A stretch of 5,188 nucleotides of DNA from Desulfobacterales bacterium (GTDB lineage Bacteria > Desulfobacterota > DSM-4660 > Desulfatiglandales > Desulfatiglandaceae). The position numbers were made by a program, and so were the translations under genes. The notes beneath the pieces are model-generated. The model had not been told where the DNA came from. It saw only the letters and a list, made by a program, of their open reading frames with translations, and did no database searches. The first letter of the stretch is position 1; each line of letters opens with the position of its first letter. Of this stretch, positions 1-5,188 are shown in pieces. Where the stretch lies: contig JAKLQB010000919.1 in assembly GCA_022013615.1 (NCBI GenBank), forward strand, positions 1-5,188. The letters run 5' to 3'.

Positions 1-829
1 ATCGAATAATGTTTATACCTTGGCATTGTGCGGCAATCTCATCGTCACGAATGGCATTCCATGCTAGGCCTATTTTGGAGTAGTAGAGGCGCCTCGCCAC
101 AATAAATTCTATAACCAGCAAGGTAAGAACCATATAATAGAAATTGGCCTGGAATGGAAGCTCGATCCCCAGGACATGGATAGACGATCCAAACGAAAAA
201 CTGCCTATCGTGGGCAACGGGATCCCCGGCACACCGTTGGCCCCTCCCGTCCATCGAAAATTATTGACACACAAATAGAAGATCATGCCAGCAGCAAGAG
301 TGACCAGAGCAAGATGATGCGTTTTTGTCCGCATGGAGGGAAGCCCCAGAATAAAACCAAAAAGCGCGGCCCCGATTCCTGCCAGAGGAAGCACGACCCA
401 GAAAGACCATCCAAAGTACACGCTCAGCAAAGCAGCCGTATAGGCTCCGATTCCGTAGTCGGCTGCCGTAGCAAAATTCAATAGATGGGTGGCACCTATT
501 TGAAAATCAAGCCCGATTGCAAGACTGGCATAAAGCCCGGCAAAAAACAGGATATGGATGACATACGGGGAATGTCGAAACAATATTGGGAGACTAAGAG
601 CAAAAAGGAAGCCCCACAAGACAGACAGAGGCTTGTTCCTGACAAATAGGTTTTGCAAAAACTCGTTAAGCGTTTCTATCTTTATTACCAGATAGCTCGC
701 GACTAACGCGATGAAAAGAATGAGTATGATCAGCATGATTTCTTCAGTATGCAAAAAAAGCCATATCCCTGCAAAAAAACAGCTCTCAATGGAAAGAACG
801 AGCCCAATGTCTCGAAGCTTAGTATACAC
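1..829 (-). CDS. livM: LivM-like permease of a branched-chain-amino-acid-type ABC importer (partial, 3' end beyond left edge)
   Basis: Inner-membrane permease subunit that should pair with the LivH-like protein encoded just before it to form the channel of a HAAT-family importer. The frame is open for 276 codons to the left edge. Visible LivM hallmarks (GTG = residue 1) are GIGAYTAAL at 126-134, TGGANGVPGI at 194-203 and the cytoplasmic coupling segment IRDDEIAA at 260-267 followed by GIN. The N-terminus has four hydrophobic stretches (about 7-26, 31-49, 68-84, 89-107) before the core; an N-terminal extension also occurs in E. coli LivM. The segment before GIGAYTAAL reads LDFQIGATHLLNFATAADY, where many family members have a GxxSLGHAAFF-like sequence. 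I chose GTG at 829 because no ATG or GTG lies in frame between the livH stop and that codon, and GGAGG at 840-844 precedes it by 10 nt. The gap after livH is 23 nt, so the two are surely cotranscribed. The transported ligand cannot be read from the permease. Confidence 0.9.
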   Translation of the reverse strand, partial: MYTKLRDIGLVLSIESCFFAGIWLFLHTEEIMLIILILFIALVASYLVIKIETLNEFLQNLFVRNKPLSVLWGFLFALSLPILFRHSPYVIHILFFAGLYASLAIGLDFQIGATHLLNFATAADYGIGAYTAALLSVYFGWSFWVVLPLAGIGAALFGFILGLPSMRTKTHHLALVTLAAGMIFYLCVNNFRWTGGANGVPGIPLPTIGSFSFGSSIHVLGIELPFQANFYYMVLTLLVIEFIVARRLYYSKIGLAWNAIRDDEIAAQCQGINIIR

Positions 830-852
830 TTGTCTGGATCCTCCATATAAAC

Positions 853-1782
853 CTACACTTTCGTAAACTCTATTTCACCCAACAAACCCCTCGGTCTAAA
901 GACCAGGAAAAAAATCACCATCAGAAACCCGTATACATCCTTATAAGCAGTTCCTCCGGGTATATAGGCACTACAGAAAGTCTCAACAAACCCAAGGGTT
1001 ACCCCGCCCAAGATAGCTCCGTTAAAGCTGCCGAGGCCTCCTACAATGGCGGCAGTAAACCCTTTGATCCCTCCCATGAGCCCAATATCGAACTTGATGA
1101 GTTTCACATATGAGCCGTTAACGACTCCTGCCACTCCAGCCAGCACTGAAGCGACAAAAAAGGTGACCATAATAATGACCTCTGTATTAATACCCATGAG
1201 GCTTGCTGCTTCAATATTCTCAGAGATCGCCCTAATGGCCAATCCTATTTTGGTTCGATTAATAAAAAGCATCATGGCAAGAATCATGAACACAATGATG
1301 CCAATCATGATCATGTGATGCGCTCGAATATAAAGGGTCCCCAACTGAAATCCCCATTGGGGAAAAAAGACTGGAAAAGGTTGTGGATTGGCCCCATCAG
1401 GGTAGAATAGCCTTACAGATTCTCGGATGAAGATCCCAAGAGCTACAGTAGAAACGAGGACCATCAAAATAGGCAGCCCCGGACCACGCAGAGGTTTGAT
1501 AACAGCTCTTTCGAACATGACACCTAGTACGCCGATGACTATGAGGGTAAGCACGATTACACCTACTATCCATAGCCATGCAGGAACCAATAGGGTGATA
1601 CCCGTCATTTGAGCAAGTTTGTAAAGAATGAGAGCAATAAAAGCTCCTAACATGGCTACATCTCCATGAGCGAATTGAATGATATTGATGGCACCAAATA
1701 AGAGAGTAAAACCAAGCGCTATGAGAACATAGGTGCCACTGAGCATAACGGCGATCATCAACACTTCCACGAAATGCACCAT
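853..1782 (-). CDS. livH: LivH-like permease of a branched-chain-amino-acid-type ABC importer
   Basis: Inner-membrane permease, 309 residues, which is normal for LivH. It is expected to form a heterodimer with LivM and to take solute from the periplasmic binding protein encoded upstream. Family motifs: NIIQFAHGDVAMLGAF (33-48), FERAVIKPLRG (90-100), the coupling-loop segment AISENIEAASLMGIN (185-199), KGFTAAIVGGLGS (240-252) and the C-terminal RPRGLLG (296-302). Several long hydrophobic helices alternate with these. The start at 1782 (MVHFVEV) is preferred over an in-frame TTG at 1842. It has a clear Shine-Dalgarno, AAGGGAG at 1789-1795, 6 nt upstream, and the extra 20 residues from the TTG would be polar, unlike the family, and encoded inside a hairpin. 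It lies 98 nt after the binding-protein gene and 23 nt before livM. No truncation or missing motif is seen. Confidence 0.95.
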   Translation of the reverse strand: MVHFVEVLMIAVMLSGTYVLIALGFTLLFGAINIIQFAHGDVAMLGAFIALILYKLAQMTGITLLVPAWLWIVGVIVLTLIVIGVLGVMFERAVIKPLRGPGLPILMVLVSTVALGIFIRESVRLFYPDGANPQPFPVFFPQWGFQLGTLYIRAHHMIMIGIIVFMILAMMLFINRTKIGLAIRAISENIEAASLMGINTEVIIMVTFFVASVLAGVAGVVNGSYVKLIKFDIGLMGGIKGFTAAIVGGLGSFNGAILGGVTLGFVETFCSAYIPGGTAYKDVYGFLMVIFFLVFRPRGLLGEIEFTKV

Positions 1783-1788
1783 AAAAAT

Positions 1789-1795
1789 CTCCCTT
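1789..1795 (-). promoter_or_regulatory. Ribosome binding site that fixes the livH-like start
   Basis: On the minus strand AAGGGAG ends 6 nt before the ATG at 1782. It supports the MVHF start against the longer TTG-initiated reading at 1842, whose upstream sequence is the intergenic hairpin. Confidence 0.8.
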
Positions 1796-1818
1796 CTTCC
1801 AGTCTTGAATGCTACTCC

Positions 1819-1848
1819 GGGAGGTTGCCCACAAAAGGGCAATCTCCC
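1819..1848 (-). other. Intergenic RNA hairpin between the binding-protein and livH-like genes
   Basis: On the minus strand GGGAGATTGCCC and GGGCAACCTCCC form a 12-position stem with one A·C mismatch and a six-base loop, TTTTGT. It starts 32 nt after the stop of the binding-protein gene and ends 36 nt before the livH start. No U-run follows (the next bases are GGAGTAGC), so it is not a standard Rho-independent terminator. Known transporter operons often carry such a structure after the binding-protein gene, where it protects the upstream mRNA from 3' decay or causes partial termination, giving an excess of binding protein over membrane subunits. That role is inferred here. Confidence 0.65.
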
Positions 1849-1880
1849 TCATGAGTCATCTTAAAGTCCCCTTGGTTATG

Positions 1881-3059
1881 CTACCTTCTCGGCAGCTTTC
1901 TCTTTCCTGTTTTGTATTCCGACTTATCCCACGGAACCCATCTTCCATCTTGGCTTACTTTCATTGTCAACCCACCCGTTAGCGTCTGTCCATATTCGTC
2001 AAACTTAGTCAGTCCCAAAACCCCAGTGTATTCCATGTCACGGATGGTTTTCGCCAAGAGCTTTTTGTCGTCAGGTCCGACCTTGTTGATAGCAGCTATA
2101 ATCAAATTCATGGCGTCATAGGCGTATGGACCAGAAGCTTCATAGTAATCTTTGTAACCCTCTGCCTTATATGCCTTTACGAATGGAGAATCCTCACTTA
2201 TGGCAAATTTGCCGACAACGACCGTACCTTCTGCGGGCTTACCCACAACCTTATTATAAGTTTCTGTCGCAAAGCCGGTCACTCCAATATAGAGGAAATC
2301 ATCCATGCCCAATTCATGCATCTGGATCTTAATAAGCTGCGTCTCTGTTCCTGTGCCACCAAAATAGATTGCTTGAGGTCCTGGTTTTAAAGCTTTAATG
2401 CTCGAAAGGATTGGACGAAGATCCTGCGTGCCAACCGGGATGCCATATTCAGATAGAATTTTTCCGCCAACCTTAGCAAGAGAATTTTTCACGGCTTTAA
2501 AACAACTCTGTCCATAACTTGTTGTGTCATAAATAACGCTCCAGCTTTTGTACCCAAGCTTATTCCCGACAAAGTCTGCTATCATATCATGCTCTACTAT
2601 CGTATTAGCACAAATCCTAGTGACCTCAGGAAAATTGTTTTTGTATGTAATATCGGGATGAATACTCCCCCAGAACACCTGAGGCGTTTCGTATCTGTGG
2701 AACACATGGATGGTTGCTAAGCCCACCGGACTATTATAATGGGTTGTAGCAGCCGTTACTTTATCGACAGTGCATAGCTTAGTCGCCACGGAGACGCCTG
2801 TAGCAGGGTCAGAAGCGTCATCCACCACAATAAGCTTATACAGATAAGGGGAATCTCCGCGACGATTTGCCTCTTTAACTGCCAAATCAGCAGAATTTCT
2901 GGTTCCAAGGCCGATAGCTGCATTAGCGCCTGTCAAAGGCCCGATATAACCTATTTTTACTAGTTTTTTTTCAGCAACGGCGGTCGTTGGGCAAAACACT
3001 GGCCATACACAGAAGCTTCCCACTACACATAGAGTTACAAAGATCCTCGAAAATTTCAT
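1881..3059 (-). CDS. Periplasmic substrate-binding protein of a HAAT/Liv-type ABC importer
   Basis: A 392-residue type I periplasmic binding protein of the LivK-like family (Peripla_BP_6 type), the usual length. Residues 1-29 are a signal peptide: K2 and R5, a hydrophobic core, then TTAVA with probable cleavage after A29. No acceptable lipobox is present, so a soluble periplasmic form is expected. The mature protein opens with the family signature VKIGYIGPLTG. Later segments typical of the fold include VVDDASDPATGV, YDTTSYGQS, IYFGGTGTET and the C-terminal GLTKFDEYGQ, all as seen in amino-acid and amide binders. The start is supported by AAAGGAG at 3067-3073, 7 nt upstream. It is the first gene of the transporter set, followed by livH-like and livM-like genes. 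The ligand is not identifiable: this family covers branched-chain amino acids, urea, short amides and aromatic acids. A remnant lyase gene lies 66 nt upstream. Confidence 0.93.
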   Translation of the reverse strand: MKFSRIFVTLCVVGSFCVWPVFCPTTAVAEKKLVKIGYIGPLTGANAAIGLGTRNSADLAVKEANRRGDSPYLYKLIVVDDASDPATGVSVATKLCTVDKVTAATTHYNSPVGLATIHVFHRYETPQVFWGSIHPDITYKNNFPEVTRICANTIVEHDMIADFVGNKLGYKSWSVIYDTTSYGQSCFKAVKNSLAKVGGKILSEYGIPVGTQDLRPILSSIKALKPGPQAIYFGGTGTETQLIKIQMHELGMDDFLYIGVTGFATETYNKVVGKPAEGTVVVGKFAISEDSPFVKAYKAEGYKDYYEASGPYAYDAMNLIIAAINKVGPDDKKLLAKTIRDMEYTGVLGLTKFDEYGQTLTGGLTMKVSQDGRWVPWDKSEYKTGKRKLPRR

Positions 3060-3066
3060 AACATTT

Positions 3067-3073
3067 CTCCTTT
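3067..3073 (-). promoter_or_regulatory. Ribosome binding site of the substrate-binding protein gene
   Basis: AAAGGAG on the minus strand, 7 nt before the ATG at 3059, is strong and well placed. A near copy (AAGAAAGGAG) also sits at the end of the CitE remnant, about 60 nt upstream. Confidence 0.8.
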
Positions 3074-3125
3074 CTTGACTTTGCTATTCGGTTTAAAATA
3101 ATAATAACCCCTACCATCTCCACCT

Positions 3126-3314
3126 CTAAATCCCTCCTTTCTTTATCTTGTTAATAGATTTCAAGCAACCAGAATTCCTAGTCTTCTCCTTCTCAGAAAC
3201 AGAAACGGCATCCTCCAAATCAATAATCACCGCATCAGCACCTGCTCTGATGGCCTTCTCTACTCTATCTCCTCTGTTTCCGGGGGCAAAAAGGGCTGTC
3301 CTCAATGGTTTCAT
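3126..3314 (-). pseudogene. 5' remnant of a CitE/HpcH-type (malyl-CoA/citramalyl-CoA/citrate) lyase gene
   Basis: The 62-codon frame begins [20 protein letters not shown] and continues through [14 protein letters not shown] to about residue 46. This is the canonical N-terminus of the CitE/HpcH beta-barrel lyases, which normally run to about 270-300 residues. After EKEKTRN the resemblance stops, and a Lys-rich tail ([10 protein letters not shown]) ends at a TAG. The substrate-binding Arg and the metal-binding Glu and Asp of the family lie later and are absent, so the product cannot be a working lyase. Only 66 nt separate the stop from the binding-protein gene, so a simple frameshift is excluded: roughly 230 codons are missing, as expected for an internal deletion or a recombination junction. 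The first 44 codons have no stop or frameshift, and AAAGGA (3325-3330) sits 10 nt before the ATG, so it may still be translated. Relatives of this type cleave acyl-CoA such as malyl-CoA. A retained small peptide gene is possible but unsupported. Confidence 0.75.
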
Positions 3315-3429
3315 ATTAATACTTTCCTTTATCTCTTACTTTCCGATGCGCTCTGCCTTCTCAAACGAAATGCTCTATGTCTCTGTCATTGGTGGGAGGA
3401 GATGTCTCTAATCGCGTGATCCCTAAAAT

Positions 3430-3450
3430 CTTTTCGTGTCTCCCGAAAAG
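3430..3450 (-). terminator. Weak terminator-like hairpin after the amidinohydrolase-like gene
   Basis: On the minus strand CTTTTCG and CGAAAAG form a perfect 7-bp stem around a 7-nt loop, followed by ATTTTAGG. It starts 48 nt after the stop codon at 3499. The stem is A/T-rich and the T-run is short, so it would be a weak terminator at best. The rest of 3315-3498 holds nothing I recognise apart from a very short dyad at 3456-3469. Confidence 0.3.
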
Positions 3451-3498
3451 CGTCATGGCCTATTGGCCAGCCATGCCAATCTGCAAAGACTTCCTCTC

Positions 3499-4515
3499 TT
3501 AGTCTCTCACTAGCGGGAGTGTTAAACAAGTCGGACCTCCTCCCGCTTTGGCGAATTCCGACAAATCTACCTCAACCACCTCGATTCCTCTTTTTTCTAA
3601 CTCCCGGTTCATGTTAATGCCTGTCGCCGGTGAAATAACCTTTTTAGGAGCAATAGGTAGCAGGTTAGGCGCGCAAAGATGGAGCTCTTCTTCAGATAGT
3701 TCAATAATATCAATTCCTTTTTCCTCTAACCAAGAGACGGTGTCGTAGCCCACTCCGCCGGGCCACAGCACGGCAATGTTGTAGTAGGCCATGCCGAACG
3801 TCATGTCCAAATGGAATATGCCTGATGAAGGCCCTACCTGATGGGTTCGCTTTTGCAGATATCCGGGAAGTTGTGCATGGTGGATATCCTCAACGCCCTG
3901 GGCTCTGAGGACGGCTTCCACCTGCCTTAGCCCCTCCGCATTACTTCGTAGCCCGGTCGCCAGGATGACGCTTTTCTCATCGATCCATACCATATTGCTC
4001 GCTTCAAAAACACCCATGCCATGAATCGTATGAAGGATGGGACATCCAAGTTCTGCAACTCGTCGTGCGGCAAAGGCTTCTAACCCCTTTTTATAAGCTA
4101 CAGCCAGCCTGCAGATGATTACTCCCCCTCTCACCGTAATCGTTTCTCTTAGAAAAGGAGCAGATCGAATCGGAATACCATAGGTGCCGATCAAGGGCTT
4201 TCTGGGTTCAAGAAAAATAACCTCGATCCCTTCGTTTTCCATCGCCGTAACGAATTCGTCATGTTGTTCTTGCATCTTTTCAAAATCCGATGGACCTTCC
4301 GGCAAATTAAAAAGCTGGAGGTCCTCTTGAATTAATGCCTCCTTTTGCTCCTCGCCCGGTCGATACACCAAGATCTTTCTGATCTTGCCAAAGGTTGAAT
4401 TCAGCCCCCATTTTTCTCCCCAAGCCATCTCAACTTCATCCAGAAAATCAATGCCGTAGATGGGCTTGTGAGGCATATCCTTTTGGTAGAAAGGTATTTT
4501 TTCGAGTCTGCTCAT
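3499..4515 (-). CDS. Arginine deiminase/amidinotransferase-fold (guanidino-group-modifying) hydrolase-like protein
   Basis: A 338-residue, probably cytoplasmic, member of the pentein superfamily (arginine deiminase, dimethylarginine dimethylaminohydrolase, amidinotransferases). These attack a guanidinium carbon with a cysteine thiolate. Numbering from the chosen start: the C-terminal GGGPTCLTLPLVR places the nucleophile at C330; FHLDM places the catalytic His at H235 with D237 two residues on; E171 in FEASN matches the acidic residue of the usual EGGD motif; LRET at 122-125 lies where relatives have (T/A)RD. The N-terminal part (KIRKILVYRPGEE, then an LPEGP segment and a long helix) matches the family layout. 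Two positions differ: EGGD is EASN, and Asp of the RD motif is Glu. The substrate may therefore differ from free arginine. The ATG at 4515 is preferred to the in-frame ATG at 4527, because GGAGGAGG lies just before it. It sits alone between two structured gaps, in line with a SucD-like gene upstream and a transporter downstream. Confidence 0.85.
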   Translation of the reverse strand: MSRLEKIPFYQKDMPHKPIYGIDFLDEVEMAWGEKWGLNSTFGKIRKILVYRPGEEQKEALIQEDLQLFNLPEGPSDFEKMQEQHDEFVTAMENEGIEVIFLEPRKPLIGTYGIPIRSAPFLRETITVRGGVIICRLAVAYKKGLEAFAARRVAELGCPILHTIHGMGVFEASNMVWIDEKSVILATGLRSNAEGLRQVEAVLRAQGVEDIHHAQLPGYLQKRTHQVGPSSGIFHLDMTFGMAYYNIAVLWPGGVGYDTVSWLEEKGIDIIELSEEELHLCAPNLLPIAPKKVISPATGINMNRELEKRGIEVVEVDLSEFAKAGGGPTCLTLPLVRD

Positions 4516-4517
4516 AT

Positions 4518-4525
4518 CCTCCTCC
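4518..4525 (-). promoter_or_regulatory. Ribosome binding site that decides the amidinohydrolase-like start
   Basis: GGAGGAGG on the minus strand. Its first GGAGG ends 5 nt before the ATG at 4515. It overlaps the alternative ATG at 4527, which has only a weak purine stretch upstream, so the four extra residues of the longer form are probably not translated. Confidence 0.65.
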
Positions 4526-4589
4526 ATGTCAGTAACTCTTCTGCTTCGGCCACAAAATGCGATCCTTAGTAATTCACGTCTATCCCTTC

Positions 4590-4664
4590 AAAAAAGGCTT
4601 TCTAGTAATAAATGACTTTTTCTTTATATGCGCCTCAAGAAAACACTTTCCGCATATCTAGAAA
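4590..4664 (-). other. Interlocked inverted repeats plus T6 run in the gap before the amidinohydrolase-like gene
   Basis: On the minus strand the order is TTTCTAG-ATATGCG, 18 nt, CGCATAT, 20 nt, CTAGAAA, then GCC and TTTTTT (4590-4595). The adjoining left arms pair perfectly with two separate right arms (plus-strand arms 4599-4605 with 4658-4664, and 4626-4632 with 4651-4657), giving a 14-bp stem with a 20-nt one-sided bulge. The trailing T6 makes a terminator or attenuator possible, and the inner dyad could equally be an operator. No good sigma70-type promoter was recognised. Both repeats are short enough that chance remains possible. Confidence 0.35.
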
Positions 4665-4683
4665 AACCCGGTGGTCAAGAAAG

Positions 4684-4709
4684 CCGACTTGGTTCCAGTT
4701 AACCGTCGG
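4684..4709 (-). terminator. Probable terminator hairpin of the SucD-like gene
   Basis: The stem CCGACGGTT / AACC-AA-GTCGG (minus strand) has 9 base pairs, a 2-nt bulge and a 6-nt loop, AACTGG. It starts 21 nt after the TAA of the SucD-like gene and is followed by CTTTCTTGACC. The trailing tract is T-rich but not a pure T-run, so an intrinsic terminator is likely rather than certain. If it works, the SucD-like gene and the downstream genes are separate transcription units. Confidence 0.45.
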
Positions 4710-4730
4710 AAAAAGCTTTCTGGATGGATT

Positions 4731-5188
4731 TTATGAATTCATGCACTCGGCGTTCTGCAAATCATGACTTGTCTTTTCCATTACTATTTGCACACAGTTG
4801 ATGATATCATTAAAATTTTCCGGTACGTAACAACCTGCATCCCTGAGTGTGGTCATTTTGTTGGAAGGCTTCCCAACACCACCTTCGATGATAGAAGCAG
4901 CATGCCCAAAAACCGTTCCTTCGGGCATTTCTTCTACAAATTTTCCTCCTATGTATGCAATCAGAGGTTTGGTAAAGCCTCCTTCTTTAACGAAATCAGC
5001 GACATCTTCCTCGTATCTTGTCCCGGGCTCCCCCCACAAAACAACGGCTTTTGTCTTGGGATCGTCTTCAAACATCCCTAGTATCTTTTTCGGTGGGGAC
5101 CCAATAAAGGCATCCCCTCCGATACTAACGCATGTGGTTACACCAAAACCGGCCCGTTTGACCATCCATGCACATTCAGCCGTCATCC
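4731..5188 (-). CDS. Succinyl-CoA ligase alpha-subunit (SucD)-like protein, C-terminal half (5' part beyond right edge)
   Basis: The visible 151 codons correspond to the ligase half of an ADP/GDP-forming acyl-CoA synthetase alpha subunit (about 290 residues when complete). The enzyme makes an acyl-CoA from acid, CoA and NTP through a phosphohistidine, together with a beta subunit. Numbering from the first Met in the window: VTTCVSIGGDAFIGS (16-30) matches the family's GxSTCVGIGGDPIxG; GEPG (52-55) holds the conserved Glu (E53); KPLIAYIGGK (73-82) precedes FGHAASIIEGG (93-103), whose H95 is the phosphorylated His. NKMTTLRDAG (109-118) is the usual C-terminal helix. The first Met is not the true start, since homology is already mid-protein there and the frame is open to the edge. 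The loop GEPGTRYEED differs from the GEIGGSAEEE common in SucD, so another carboxylate (for example malate, or another dicarboxylate) is possible. The beta subunit would be expected to the right. Confidence 0.85.
   Translation of the reverse strand, partial: MTAECAWMVKRAGFGVTTCVSIGGDAFIGSPPKKILGMFEDDPKTKAVVLWGEPGTRYEEDVADFVKEGGFTKPLIAYIGGKFVEEMPEGTVFGHAASIIEGGVGKPSNKMTTLRDAGCYVPENFNDIINCVQIVMEKTSHDLQNAECMNS

Noticed and set aside
45..254. A 69-codon minus-strand frame starting MDGRGQRC.
   Set aside because: It is a shifted reading of the livM-like gene, whose true frame over the same bases gives the TGGANGVPGI motif.
176..484. A 102-codon plus-strand open frame.
   Set aside because: It lies wholly antisense to the livM-like coding region, is highly basic and low-complexity, and resembles no known protein.
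1783..1842. N-terminal extension of the livH-like gene from an in-frame TTG at 1842.
   Set aside because: The added residues are polar and unlike LivH, the codons lie in the intergenic hairpin, and a good ribosome binding site serves the ATG at 1782.
2971..3123. A 50-codon minus-strand frame starting at GTG just after the CitE remnant, preceded by AAAGGAGG.
   Set aside because: It overlaps the signal-peptide region of the binding-protein gene out of frame, is rich in Cys and basic residues without a recognisable pattern, and shows no CitE similarity. The Shine-Dalgarno-like sequence alone is not enough.
3456..3469. Short dyad TGGCC-TATT-GGCCA in the gap after the amidinohydrolase-like gene.
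   Set aside because: Five base pairs with a four-base loop and no T-run is too short to call a terminator or operator; it is likely chance.
4601..4660. Possible sigma70 promoter (TTGAGG followed by an A/T-rich stretch) upstream of the amidinohydrolase-like gene.
   Set aside because: No -10-like hexamer lies at 16-18 nt spacing; the nearest candidate is about 22 nt away.
4764..5081. A 105-codon plus-strand open frame.
   Set aside because: It is antisense to the SucD-like coding region, which has clear conserved motifs, and has no recognisable features of its own.

Overview
This window carries a minus-strand run of metabolic and transport genes. Reading in the direction of transcription, from the right edge to the left, it holds: the C-terminal half of a succinyl-CoA ligase alpha-subunit (SucD)-like protein; a complete arginine deiminase/amidinotransferase-fold protein; a 5' remnant of a CitE/HpcH-type lyase gene; and three parts of a branched-chain-amino-acid-type (HAAT/Liv) ABC importer. 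These are the periplasmic binding protein, the LivH-like permease and the LivM-like permease, which runs off the left edge. No convincing gene was found on the plus strand, and there is no rRNA, tRNA, CRISPR array or insertion sequence.

The organism is probably a diderm (Gram-negative-type) bacterium. The binding protein has a signal-peptidase-I-type leader ending in AVA and no lipobox, whereas monoderms usually anchor such proteins as lipoproteins. Base composition is moderate by eye. The mix of Liv transporters, SucD-like, CitE-like and amidinohydrolase genes fits catabolic clusters of anaerobic or versatile proteobacteria or Desulfobacterota, but the sequence alone does not fix the taxon.

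Layout: 4731-5188 SucD-like fragment; 4528-4730 a 203-base gap rich in inverted repeats, including a terminator-like hairpin just after the SucD-like stop and an interlocked pair of 7-bp inverted repeats followed by a T6 run; 3499-4515 amidinohydrolase-like gene; 3315-3498 a gap with only weak dyads; 3126-3314 CitE remnant; 1881-3059 binding protein; 1783-1880 a gap with a strong 12-position hairpin; 853-1782 livH-like; 1-829 livM-like with a GTG start, continuing left. The ATPases (LivG, LivF) would be expected beyond the left edge.

How they may work together (inference): the transporter imports a small organic or amino-acid-like solute, the amidinohydrolase-fold enzyme may act on its guanidino or amidino group, and a CoA ligase plus CitE-type lyase would activate and split a dicarboxylic acid. 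The lyase is reduced to about 44 recognisable codons here, so that last step is missing from this locus or encoded elsewhere. The most notable points are the CitE remnant fused upstream of the binding protein, the non-standard active-site positions of the amidinohydrolase-like protein, and the structured intergenic regions.
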